Source: Pseudoflavonifractor intestinihominis
Lineage (GTDB): Bacteria; Bacillota; Clostridia; Oscillospirales; Oscillospiraceae
Direction: 5' to 3'
Assembly (NCBI RefSeq): GCF_040096055.1
Contig: NZ_JBBMFK010000033.1
Coordinates: 1-39,772, forward strand
DNA length: 39,772 bases
A model generated the notes under the pieces. The model searched no databases, was not told the DNA's origin, and worked only from the letters and a program-made list of their open reading frames with translations. The translations under genes were made by a program, and so were the position numbers. Within the stretch, counting starts at the first letter, position 1, and the number at the start of each line of letters is the position of its first letter. Shown in pieces: positions 32,884 through 39,772 of the stretch.

Positions 32884-33450
32884 TTGCTGGATACGCTGCT
32901 CAGCCTGGACGGGGCCGTGCTGCTCTGGATTCAGGAATTCGTACGCTGTGGGATACTCGACCCGCTGATAGCCTTTTACACCCAGCTGGGCAATGCGGGT
33001 ATTTTGTGGATCGTGCTGTCCGTGGTCATGCTCTTCTTCCGCAAGACCCGGCGGGCAGGGGTGCTGTCCCTGCTGGCCATGCTGCTGGGGCTGCTGTTCA
33101 CCAATGTGGCCATCAAACACCTGGTGGCCCGGCCCCGTCCCTGGCTGACCGTGGACGGGCTCCAGTTCCTGGTGGTGGAGAAGGACCCCAATTCCTTCCC
33201 GTCGGGCCACACCTGCGCGGCCTTTGCCGCCGCCGGTAGCTGGTTCAGAACCCTGCCCAGGAAGTGGATGAGGTGGACCGCAGTGGCGCTGGCGGCCCTC
33301 ATGGGCTTCTCCCGGCTGTACGTCGGCGTCCATTTCCCCTCCGATGTGGCCGCGGGGTGCCTGGTGGGCCTGCTGTGCGCCTGGATGGCCTGGCGCCTAT
33401 ACCAGGCCGCCGAAAATCGCTGGGGGCCCATCCGCTGGCTGGATACATAA
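32884..33450 (+). CDS. PAP2-family membrane phosphatase
   Basis: 188 residues, start TTG 32884 with AAGGAGG at 32870-32876. About five to six membrane helices carry the full PAP2 signature: KHLVARPRP (Lys79, Arg83), SFPSGHT (Ser107, His109) and SRLYVGVHFPSD (Arg144, His150, Asp154). Such enzymes act on undecaprenyl pyrophosphate or phosphatidic/phosphatidylglycerol phosphate at the membrane. With wall genes nearby, recycling of the undecaprenyl carrier is the likelier role, but this is inference. A terminator follows at 33460. Confidence 0.92.
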   Translation: MLDTLLSLDGAVLLWIQEFVRCGILDPLIAFYTQLGNAGILWIVLSVVMLFFRKTRRAGVLSLLAMLLGLLFTNVAIKHLVARPRPWLTVDGLQFLVVEKDPNSFPSGHTCAAFAAAGSWFRTLPRKWMRWTAVALAALMGFSRLYVGVHFPSDVAAGCLVGLLCAWMAWRLYQAAENRWGPIRWLDT

Positions 33451-33459
33451 GCCGTATAT

Positions 33460-33498
33460 AAAAAATACCGTCAGGAGAATGCCCTGACGGTATTTTTT
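33460..33498 (+). terminator. Intrinsic terminator
   Basis: Perfect 15-bp stem AAAAAATACCGTCAG (33460-33474) with 33484-33498, 9-base loop, ending in TTTTTT. Confidence 0.9.
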
Positions 33499-33499
33499 A

Positions 33500-33823
33500 T
33501 TTGGATTTTATCACGGGAGCGGCGCATCGGGGGCAGACGCGGCGGAGCAGCTGACGCCTTGAAGCTGATTTGCCAATGAAAAAGTAAAAATATTTATATC
33601 TATTTACCGTGATAAAGTTTTCGAATTTGTTAAAACTTTAAAGTGTATCCAACAAATTTTCTTATCTATATTTTTTTTATATATAAAAAAATATATTTAT
33701 ATCAAATTTATATTATACTTTCTGCTTTTGTTATGATACTATGTTTTCGTTCTTTTGTATAGTTTTTTATTTGATTAATGTGAAGTTATTGGGCAAAGTG
33801 TTCATACATGGAGTTTCCTTGCT
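33500..33823 (+). promoter_or_regulatory. AT-rich upstream region and permease promoter
   Basis: From about 33570 to 33800 the sequence is almost all A and T, in sharp contrast to the surrounding GC-rich DNA, and has no open frame. TGTTATGAT at 33729-33737 is an extended -10; several other -10-like elements exist, so the start point is uncertain. The A/T tracts may act as UP elements or bind a nucleoid protein. Confidence 0.5.
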
Positions 33824-33843
33824 GCGGGACGTCCCGCTTTTTT
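33824..33843 (+). terminator. Attenuator-like terminator in the permease leader
   Basis: Palindrome GCGGGACGTCCCGC (33824-33837) followed by TTTTTT (33838-33843), 67 bases before the permease start. TTGCTGC just 5' can instead pair with GCAGCAG at about 33856-33862, a possible antiterminator. Confidence 0.6.
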
Positions 33844-33909
33844 CGCGCTCAATGCGGCAGCAGAGCCGCTGCTCAGGGTGACCTGAAGTCAAAAAAAGGA
33901 GATGTTGTT

Positions 33910-35211
33910 ATGAGCGAACAGCCGAAAACCAAAGCACCAGCACCGGAAAACAGCAGCGAAATGGAATACGTCTACGACGCAGTGCCGCAGAGTGCACGTA
34001 AAAGCGTCGGCAGTATTCTGGTCATCCTGACCGGCTATACTATTTCACTGTCCAACTTTGTCACCGGCGCCACCGTAGGCTTTAAGATGCCGTTTAAAGA
34101 GGCGGTACTGGCCTGCGCCGTGGGCAATCTGATGCTGATTCTGGTCGCCACCCTGCTGGGCGTCATTGCCTACAAGACGGGTCTGTCCACGTCGGTGCTG
34201 GCCAGAAAGTCCTTGGGCGCCCGCAGTTCTTCCATCCTCTCCCTGCTGCTGGCGGTGTCCGCCGTCAACTGGATTGCCGTCAACGCCGATACGTTTTCCA
34301 ACCTGATTGACTCCACCTTCAGCTGGTGGCCCATTCCTGTCGGCATTACCTCCATCATTGTGGTAGCCCTGTGGGCCCAGTCCGCTATCCGCGGCGTGAA
34401 GGGGTTGGAGATCGTCAGCTGGCTGGGCGTTCCCTGCGCCATTATTCTGACCATTGCCTGCGCCATTGCCATTGGAAAGACCGCCGGCTATGAGGCCGTG
34501 TTCCACTTTGTCCCCGAGGAGGGCAATGCAATCTCCTTTGCCGCCGGCTCCACCTCCTTTGTAGGCGCCTGGATCTTCGGCTGCATCGTCTCTCCCGATG
34601 TGTGCCGCTATGCCAAGAAGGGTTCTCACGTGGCAATCGGTGCACCCGTCTCCGTGGCTGTCGGCCTCTTCGGCCTTGAGGTCATCGGCATCATGACCGC
34701 TCAGGCTACCAACAAGAGCGACTTCGTCACCGCCACCGCTGCCCTGGGCCTGGGCGTGCTGGTGTTCATCTGCGCCATCTTCTGCGTCTGGACGACTCAG
34801 GACAACAACATCTACAGCGCCAGTCTGGCTCTGCAGAACGTCATGAAGGACACCCGCATGGAGGGCAGAGTGAAGCACGCCGTGCTGGCCGTGATTGTGG
34901 CGACCGCCGCCGCCATCTTCGCCGCTGTGGGCGCCACCAAGTTCCTTCTGCCCGTGGTGCAGACGCTGTCCGTCCTGCTGCCCCCCATCCCCGGCCTTAT
35001 CATTGCCGAGGCCTTCTGCGTCAAGCGCAGCAAGGAGAATAAGAAGATCAACTGGGTTGCCATCATCACCTGGATTATCGGAACGGCAGTAGGCGAGGTG
35101 GCACTGATATACAATTTCCTGGTGCCTGCCATTGTCAGCATGGTCGTGACCTTTGTGCTCTACATTATTATGAGCAAGGCGCTGGACAACGTTCTGAACA
35201 AGGACGTGTAA
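33910..35211 (+). CDS. codB: NCS1 family cytosine/purine permease (CodB-like)
   Basis: 433 residues from ATG 33910 with AAGGAG at 33896-33901. About twelve membrane helices; the N-terminal VPQSARKSVGSILVILTGYT and SNFVTGATVGFKMPFKEA, the QDNNIYSASLALQN segment in the second half, and SPDVCRYAK are typical of CodB-type nucleobase:cation symporters. Cytosine is the best guess; other nucleobases are possible. No cytosine deaminase is adjacent. Codons look less GC-biased than neighbours and the upstream DNA is AT-rich, so recent transfer is possible. The leader carries an attenuator-like hairpin. Confidence 0.88.
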   Translation: MSEQPKTKAPAPENSSEMEYVYDAVPQSARKSVGSILVILTGYTISLSNFVTGATVGFKMPFKEAVLACAVGNLMLILVATLLGVIAYKTGLSTSVLARKSLGARSSSILSLLLAVSAVNWIAVNADTFSNLIDSTFSWWPIPVGITSIIVVALWAQSAIRGVKGLEIVSWLGVPCAIILTIACAIAIGKTAGYEAVFHFVPEEGNAISFAAGSTSFVGAWIFGCIVSPDVCRYAKKGSHVAIGAPVSVAVGLFGLEVIGIMTAQATNKSDFVTATAALGLGVLVFICAIFCVWTTQDNNIYSASLALQNVMKDTRMEGRVKHAVLAVIVATAAAIFAAVGATKFLLPVVQTLSVLLPPIPGLIIAEAFCVKRSKENKKINWVAIITWIIGTAVGEVALIYNFLVPAIVSMVVTFVLYIIMSKALDNVLNKDV

Positions 35212-35230
35212 TCCGGGACAGAGACAGAAC

Positions 35231-35275
35231 GCCCCGGACGCTCCGCCATGGAGCGTCCGGGGCATTTAATTTTTA
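35231..35275 (+). terminator. Intrinsic terminator after the permease
   Basis: Perfect 14-bp stem GCCCCGGACGCTCC (35231-35244) with 35250-35263, loop GCCAT, followed by ATTTAATTTTTAT. It overlaps the stop of the convergent NTPase gene. Confidence 0.85.
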
Positions 35276-35812
35276 TAGAGGCCGGCCGCCTGGCGCCAGC
35301 TGTGCGGTGAGAAATGCAGACAACGTCTCCAACAGGGCGGGGTCGCAGGCGGGAGGCGGATAGAAGCATCTGGCCCTGGGATGACTGCGCACAGCGGCGA
35401 GAAAGGGGGTGTCCAAGTCCCGCACCCAGGCCAGAATGGGGGTATCACCGCTCAGCGCGTTCAGAACTGCCCGACAAAAGCGGGGAGAGCGGCTCTCCAT
35501 CGGCCCCAGCTCATCCAGCAGGAGCAGGCCGCCGGGACCTGCGCGTTCAATGAACCGGGCGCCGCGTTCAAAGGCCTCCGGAATGGGGAGGGACTGTCTG
35601 TCCCTGCACCAGCCCAGCAGGATGGGACCGCCCTGTCCGGCAGAACGGCCGACAGGGCAGAGACGGATGGGGGAGCGTCCGGACGGGTCCGGCGGCTCCT
35701 TTGGGGTCCGGTAACCCCACAGGGGGAGGGAGGGGTCCAGTCCATCCAGAAGCCGATCCATCCAGACGGCCCGGCCCCTCCCGCTGGGGCCCACAAGAAG
35801 GGTGTGAAGCAT
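35273..35812 (-). CDS. THEP1/NTPase_1-like P-loop protein with degenerate Walker A
   Basis: 179 residues. The overall pattern is that of the THEP1 nucleoside-triphosphatase family: an N-terminal P-loop, then LLLLDELGPMESRSPRF (Walker B Asp100-Glu101 and family signature) and a C-terminal PILAWVRDLDTPFL strand. The P-loop reads VGPSGRGRA, with Arg14 and Ala15 in place of the invariant Lys and Ser/Thr, so nucleotide hydrolysis is doubtful. ATG 35812 has AGGAG upstream. It shares the minus strand with the CDF exporter gene 39 bases upstream and is probably cotranscribed. Confidence 0.75.
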   Translation of the reverse strand: MLHTLLVGPSGRGRAVWMDRLLDGLDPSLPLWGYRTPKEPPDPSGRSPIRLCPVGRSAGQGGPILLGWCRDRQSLPIPEAFERGARFIERAGPGGLLLLDELGPMESRSPRFCRAVLNALSGDTPILAWVRDLDTPFLAAVRSHPRARCFYPPPACDPALLETLSAFLTAQLAPGGRPL

Positions 35813-35851
35813 GGCGATCTCCTGACAGTTGGAATTTCTTCCTGGAAAGGC

Positions 35852-36745
35852 TCAGCCCGCCGGATGGACCTCCAGGGGATTGACATGGACCATACAGTGC
35901 TTGACCTTGGGGAACTGCTGCTCGATGGCGTCATGTACCATGGTGGCCACCTCATGGGCCTGGGACAGGGGAGTGCTGCCGTCGGCGGCGATGTCGATCT
36001 CCACATAGATGCGGTCGCCGAACAGGCGGGTCTGGAGCCGGTCTACGCCCAGCACGCCCTCCTGGGACAGGGCCACGCTGCGCATCTGCTCCTCCACATC
36101 GTTGGAACAGGCGGTGTCCAGCATCTTGGAGATGGCATCCCGGAAGATGTCATAGGCGGCCTTGAGGATGAACAGGCAGATGACCACGCTGGCGATGGGA
36201 TCCAGCACCGGCAGGCCCAGCCGGGCGCCCAGGATGCCGATGAAGCTGCCCACAGAGGACAGGGCGTCGGACCGGTGGTGCCAGGCGTCGGCCATCAGGG
36301 CGGAGGAGTCAATCTTCTTGGCGGCAGCCCGGGTGTACCAGTACATGGCCTCCTTGACCACGATGGAGATGACGGCGGCCACCAGGGCCAGCTGGCCGGG
36401 GACCACCAGCGCGGCGCTGTCCCCGATGATGTTCTGGATACCGGCCCAGCCGATGCCCAGGCCGGTCACGGCCAGCAGCACCGACAGGATCAGGGCGGCC
36501 ACGCATTCAAAGCGCTCGTGTCCGAAGGGGTGTTCCTCGTCCGACTCCTTGCCGGAGAGCTTTACGCCCACGATGACCACAAAGGTGCTCAGCACGTCGG
36601 AGGCGGAGTGGATGGCGTCGGATATCATGGCGCCCGAGTGGGCCACGATGCCGGCCAGCAGCTTGAACGCGGTCAACAGGAAGTTGCCCAGGATTGTTAC
36701 GAAAGAGACCCGCATAGCCAGGCTCTCATTTGCTTTCTTGTCCAT
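35852..36745 (-). CDS. Cation diffusion facilitator family metal exporter
   Basis: 297 residues from ATG 36745, with GGAGGG six bases upstream; the open frame continues further 5' but without a site. Six membrane helices are followed by a ~90-residue cytoplasmic domain. The metal site is made by the two DAxH-type motifs DAIHSASD (His46, Asp50) and DAWHHRSD (His156, Asp160), and HPFGHERFE follows helix 2. Such proteins export Zn, Co, Ni, Fe or Mn in exchange for protons. The metal cannot be read from sequence alone. A ~240-nt folded leader precedes it. Confidence 0.92.
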   Translation of the reverse strand: MDKKANESLAMRVSFVTILGNFLLTAFKLLAGIVAHSGAMISDAIHSASDVLSTFVVIVGVKLSGKESDEEHPFGHERFECVAALILSVLLAVTGLGIGWAGIQNIIGDSAALVVPGQLALVAAVISIVVKEAMYWYTRAAAKKIDSSALMADAWHHRSDALSSVGSFIGILGARLGLPVLDPIASVVICLFILKAAYDIFRDAISKMLDTACSNDVEEQMRSVALSQEGVLGVDRLQTRLFGDRIYVEIDIAADGSTPLSQAHEVATMVHDAIEQQFPKVKHCMVHVNPLEVHPAG

Positions 36746-36984
36746 AAAAGACCCTCCAAATGAAAAAATGGCGCTTTGGCACTCGCCCGCAACCATCAGC
36801 CATGTATGCTCAGAGTATAAAAAAATACACCCATGGAACATACAACTGTCCCACAGATGCATAAAAGACCATCTGCTGCCGCGGAGTGCGGCCCGGCTCC
36901 GTGGATTCCCGCCGGAATCCGTGGCCTGCTCAGTTTGTACTGTAGTTGCCCCCGGCAGGGGGTAGAGTGCAGTGCAAAGTGAAT
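36746..36984 (-). promoter_or_regulatory. Long structured 5' leader of the CDF gene
   Basis: The RNA from about 36984 to 36746 contains serial helices: CCCC/GGGG near 36949-36962, GGATTCC/GGAATCC (36914-36920 with 36903-36909), GCCGC/GCGGC, CAGATG/CATCTG and GGGACA/TGTTCC, then a T8 run in the stretch GTGTATTTTTTT. Metal-responsive riboswitches occur before CDF genes. I cannot confirm a NiCo or Mn consensus by eye. Confidence 0.5.
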
Positions 36985-36990
36985 GGTAGC

Positions 36991-37019
36991 ATTGTAGCAT
37001 ATGCCGCGGCCTGTGTCAA
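36991..37019 (-). promoter_or_regulatory. CDF gene promoter
   Basis: On the minus strand TTGACA (37019-37014), 17-bp spacer, TACAAT (36996-36991) with TGC extended -10. Near-consensus. Confidence 0.85.
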
Positions 37020-37065
37020 GGTTCCGCTTGGGGTTGAAGAGGGGGTGGATCACGGACTCTTTCCA

Positions 37066-37094
37066 TTGACTGGTTTTTCGCCTCCGGCTATAAT
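37066..37094 (+). promoter_or_regulatory. Helicase gene promoter
   Basis: TTGACT (37066-37071), 17-bp spacer, TATAAT (37089-37094), 80 bases before the ATG at 37175. It is divergent from the CDF promoter 47 bases away. Confidence 0.85.
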
Positions 37095-37174
37095 AGTACG
37101 TATTGCAAGCGTGAGAAACCAGGCGCGCGGCCCCGCTTACGGGGAAGGGAGTGCGCTGGATATTGGAGTAAGCA

Positions 37175-39277
37175 ATGGACTTTTCCCAATTCAAAGCACA
37201 GTTTTCCATCCGTCTGGACCCGCAGCAGGAGGCGGCGGTGCAGGCGGTAGAGGGGCCGGTGCTGCTGCTGGCGGTGCCGGGCAGCGGCAAGACCACCGTC
37301 CTGGTGACCCGGCTGGGCTACATGTGCCAGGTGCGGGGCATCCGGCCGGAGAGCATCCTCACCATGACCTACACCGTGGCGGCGGCCAGGGACATGGAGC
37401 GGCGTTTTGCCTCCTTTTTTGGCGAGGAGGCGGCAAAGCTGCTGAGCTTCCGCACCATCAACGGCGTGTGCAGCCGGATCATCCGCTACTATGAGCGGGT
37501 CACAGGCCGCTCCGCCTTCCGGCTGCTGGAGGACAGCGGGCGGAAGAGCGCCTTTCTGGGGGAGCTCTACCGGAGCCAGACCAATGAATATGCCACCGAG
37601 AGCACCATAAAAGGCCTTGAGACCGCCATCACCTATGTCAAGAACCAGATGCTCAAGGGTGAGGAGCTGTCTCAAGTCGAAGTGGAGGGCCTGGATTTCC
37701 CCGCCTTTTATCAGACCTACTGTAAGATCCTGCGGGACAAGCAGCTGATGGACTACGACGACCAGATGGTCTACGCCCTCCAGATCCTGCGGCAGTATCC
37801 CCAGATCCTGGGTGCGGTACGGGACCGGTACCGGTATTTCTGCGTGGACGAGGCCCAGGATACCTCCAAGATTCAGCACACCATCATCCACCTGCTGGCA
37901 GGGCAGAGCGGGAACCTCTTTATGGTGGGGGATGAGGACCAGAGTATCTACGGCTTCCGGGCGGCCTATCCCCAGGCTCTCACCGAGTTTGACCGGGTGT
38001 ACCCCAACGCCAAGGTGCTGTACATGGAGCAGAACTACCGCTCCACGGAGCAGATCGTGGCGGCGGCGGACCGGTTCATCCAGAAGAACAAAAACCGCCA
38101 CCCCAAGCACATGCGGGCCACCCGGGGGAGCGGCCCGGAGCTCCGGGAGATCTCGGTCTATGACCGGCAGAGGCAGTACCGGTATCTCTGCAAGATGGCG
38201 GAGGACTGCAACACTGAGACCGCCGTACTCTACCGGGACAACGACAGCGCCCTGCCGCTGATGGACCTTCTGGAGCGGGCGGGCATCCCGTACCGCTGCC
38301 GGCAGGTGGAGAGCCTCTTTTTCACCAACCGGGTGGTGCGGGATATCGCGGACATCATCCGGTTTGCCCAGGAGCCGGGCAACGCCGATTATTTTCTGAA
38401 CATCTACTACAAGCTGGGGGCTGGCATCAGCCGGGCTCTGGCCCGGGAGGCCGTGGCCCGGTCCGGCGGGGCAGGGGAGACCATCCTGGAGTATATCGCC
38501 TCATCCGCGGCGGCGTCCCCCTGGACCAGAAAGCAGTGCAAGGCTCTTCAGACCCATATGAACAATCTTCTGGAGGAGCCGGCGGACAAGGCGGTCTACC
38601 GTATCGTGCACTTCATGGGCTACGGGGCCTACCTGGAGACCCGGGGCGGAGACCTGAACAAGGCAGAAATCCTGGCGGCCCTGGGGGCGGAGGAGCCCAC
38701 GCCAGGGCGGCTCCTGGAACGGCTGGAGGAGCTGCGGGAGGTGGTGCAGGCGGGCGCCGGCACGCCGGACTGCCCCTTTGTGCTCTCCACCATCCACTCC
38801 AGCAAGGGACTGGAGTACGACCGGGTGATTCTGATGGACGTGGCGGACGGCATGCTGCCCAAGGTGGTGCCGGACCGCGGCGCAACGGCCCAGGAGCTGG
38901 ACGCCTATGAGGAGGAGCGGCGGCTGTTCTATGTGGGGATGACCCGGGCCAAACGGGAGCTGAACATCGTCACCTTCCGAAAGGTGGGGATGGAGTCCGC
39001 GTTTTCCCGGGAGATTTTCCCGCCAAAGCCGAAGGAAACGCCCCAAAAGTCGGCGGTCAAAAAGCTACCGGCGGCAACGCAGTTGAGCCGGGAACAGATT
39101 ACTCAGCTCTCAGGCGGCTATGTCCCGGGCACCAGGCTGGATCACAGGACCTTTGGCCCCGGTACGCTGGTGAGCCGCAGCGGGGATATCGCCATCATAG
39201 CCTTTGACAGCGGGGAGGTGAAAAAGCTGGCGCTCTCCACTGCCCTCCGGGCCAGGCAACTCCGGCTGGAAGGGTAG
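37175..39277 (+). CDS. UvrD/PcrA-type superfamily 1 DNA helicase
   Basis: 700 residues. SF1A helicase motifs in order: Q-motif RLDPQQEAAV, Walker A AVPGSGKTT (Lys39), Walker B VDEAQD (Asp225, Glu226), GDEDQSIYGFRAA, EQNYRST, STIHSSKGLEYDRVIL and YVGMTRAKREL. The last ~55 residues, with VPGTRLDHRTFGPGTLV and IAFDSGEVKKL, form the PcrA/UvrD-type C-terminal Tudor-like domain that binds RNA polymerase in PcrA. It is somewhat shorter than PcrA (~720-750). Likely acts in DNA repair or transcription-coupled processes. GGAG at 37165-37168 sets the start. Confidence 0.93.
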   Translation: MDFSQFKAQFSIRLDPQQEAAVQAVEGPVLLLAVPGSGKTTVLVTRLGYMCQVRGIRPESILTMTYTVAAARDMERRFASFFGEEAAKLLSFRTINGVCSRIIRYYERVTGRSAFRLLEDSGRKSAFLGELYRSQTNEYATESTIKGLETAITYVKNQMLKGEELSQVEVEGLDFPAFYQTYCKILRDKQLMDYDDQMVYALQILRQYPQILGAVRDRYRYFCVDEAQDTSKIQHTIIHLLAGQSGNLFMVGDEDQSIYGFRAAYPQALTEFDRVYPNAKVLYMEQNYRSTEQIVAAADRFIQKNKNRHPKHMRATRGSGPELREISVYDRQRQYRYLCKMAEDCNTETAVLYRDNDSALPLMDLLERAGIPYRCRQVESLFFTNRVVRDIADIIRFAQEPGNADYFLNIYYKLGAGISRALAREAVARSGGAGETILEYIASSAAASPWTRKQCKALQTHMNNLLEEPADKAVYRIVHFMGYGAYLETRGGDLNKAEILAALGAEEPTPGRLLERLEELREVVQAGAGTPDCPFVLSTIHSSKGLEYDRVILMDVADGMLPKVVPDRGATAQELDAYEEERRLFYVGMTRAKRELNIVTFRKVGMESAFSREIFPPKPKETPQKSAVKKLPAATQLSREQITQLSGGYVPGTRLDHRTFGPGTLVSRSGDIAIIAFDSGEVKKLALSTALRARQLRLEG

Positions 39278-39300
39278 GGCGTAAAAAGAACATAAGAGAG

Positions 39301-39328
39301 GCGGCCGGCGGAGAGTTCTGCCGGCCGC
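39301..39328 (+). terminator. Hairpin after the helicase gene
   Basis: Perfect 9-bp stem GCGGCCGGC (39301-39309) with 39320-39328, 10-base loop, then TTACAG. The T-tract is poor, so it is a weak terminator candidate. Confidence 0.5.
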
Positions 39329-39393
39329 TTACAGCGAAAGCCTTCTCGAAAATTCGCCTGGAGTTTAAAATATGGTCGATTGGAAAACGCTGA

Positions 39394-39690
39394 ACAAAGA
39401 TAGATGCACACATTCATATTCTCCCGGATGCTGTCCGCAAAGCCAACCCGGATTCTGATGATGTGTGATCCTATGTCAATCTGCACCGATACCAGAAGAT
39501 GATGGATGCGCTGGGAGTCGAAAAGACGGTCATCATGCCGTTCAACGCCCCGTGGCTCATGTCCATGGCGTTTACGATCGATGCAGTACATAAGAACCTT
39601 TGTGATATGAAACAGCGGTATTCGGGTAAGTTCTACGCTTTTGCGGATATCAATACCAGAAATACCCCTGATGAATCGGTTTGTCTATAA
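39394..39690 (+). pseudogene. Amidohydrolase (Amidohydro_2-like) fragment with in-frame stop
   Basis: The frame reads TKIDAHIHILPDAVRKANP, then a TGA at 39466-39468, then continues in the same frame with NLHRYQKMMDALGVEKTVIM and AFADINTRNTPDESV before stopping at 39688-39690. The IDAHIHILP start carries the metal-binding HxH of TIM-barrel amidohydrolases. Only ~95 codons of an expected ~280 remain, and homology ends near 39680. Both the nonsense codon and the truncation mark it as a pseudogene. Confidence 0.75.
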
Positions 39691-39772
39691 CCTGCCGGTA
39701 GTGTCAAGAATTTTTCGCACTTTGGTTTACAGACTCTGGCGTGAATGAAATCAGCCAGCAATGGAGGTGTCC
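39691..39772. other. Window end, no gene recognised
   Basis: The sequence after the amidohydrolase truncation begins TGCCGGTAGTGTCAAG then a T-run. It reads on the minus strand as a short open tail (TGA near 39706) that could be the end of another gene or insertion element outside the window. Too little is present to assign. Confidence 0.2.

Noticed and set aside
39466..39468. TGA in the amidohydrolase frame as a selenocysteine codon
   Set aside because: The stop falls in a surface-like stretch after DSDDV, no conserved Cys is expected there, the protein is also truncated downstream, and no SECIS-like hairpin is obvious directly after it.

Overview
The window looks like the chromosome of a GC-rich gut Clostridia, most likely Oscillospiraceae-like (Flavonifractor, Intestinimonas or Oscillibacter relatives). 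The evidence is strong AAGGAGG-type ribosome binding sites, frequent TTG/GTG starts, a Clostridia-style class 1B PyrK/PyrD pair, a PurO plus separate AICAR transformylase, a fused glycosyltransferase-CsaB protein and a vanG-type cluster. This assignment is inference; no rRNA, tRNA or species marker is present.

Layout. 1-960 is an element graveyard: the tail of an unknown gene, then a tyrosine integrase and a serine recombinase that have both lost their N-terminal parts at a common junction. 967-6344 is a forward cluster of a molybdenum hydroxylase (2 x [2Fe-2S] plus Moco subunit in one chain), a PucR regulator, an isochorismatase-fold hydrolase and a YczE-type membrane protein, which looks like a purine or N-heterocycle catabolic unit. 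A 56-residue glycine-zipper gene follows on the minus strand. 6666-10934 is a pyrimidine operon (pyrC, pyrF, pyrK, pyrD) with a strong promoter and a ~190-nt leader. Then come a phosphatase-acetyltransferase fusion, a YgiQ radical SAM protein and a YcxB-like membrane protein.

14846-18797 (minus) is a tightly overlapping D-Ala-D-Ser cluster, vanG-like ligase, vanXY and vanT, with no vanR/vanS in the window. 18935-19353 carries a promoter running straight into a perfect hairpin, a conserved-looking 79-residue gene and a second hairpin with a matching loop, followed by a truncated MATE gene and an XRE protein with a five-residue glycine repeat. 20515-28354 (minus) is a purine operon in transcription order purE, purC, purF, purM, purN, purO, purH(AICARFT), purD, preceded by a promoter, a folded leader and an intrinsic terminator (a riboswitch-like architecture). 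Its PurF lacks the N-terminal catalytic cysteine.

28671-32043 (minus) encodes cell-wall polysaccharide glycosyltransferases, one fused to the CsaB pyruvyl transferase. 32264-33450 has a DUF4330 protein and a PAP2 phosphatase. After an AT-rich gap with an attenuator-like leader comes a cytosine/purine permease, then (minus) a degenerate THEP1-type NTPase and a CDF metal exporter with a long folded leader. The window ends with a UvrD-type helicase and an amidohydrolase pseudogene. Together the genes cover de novo pyrimidine and purine synthesis, nucleobase uptake or catabolism, and envelope modification.
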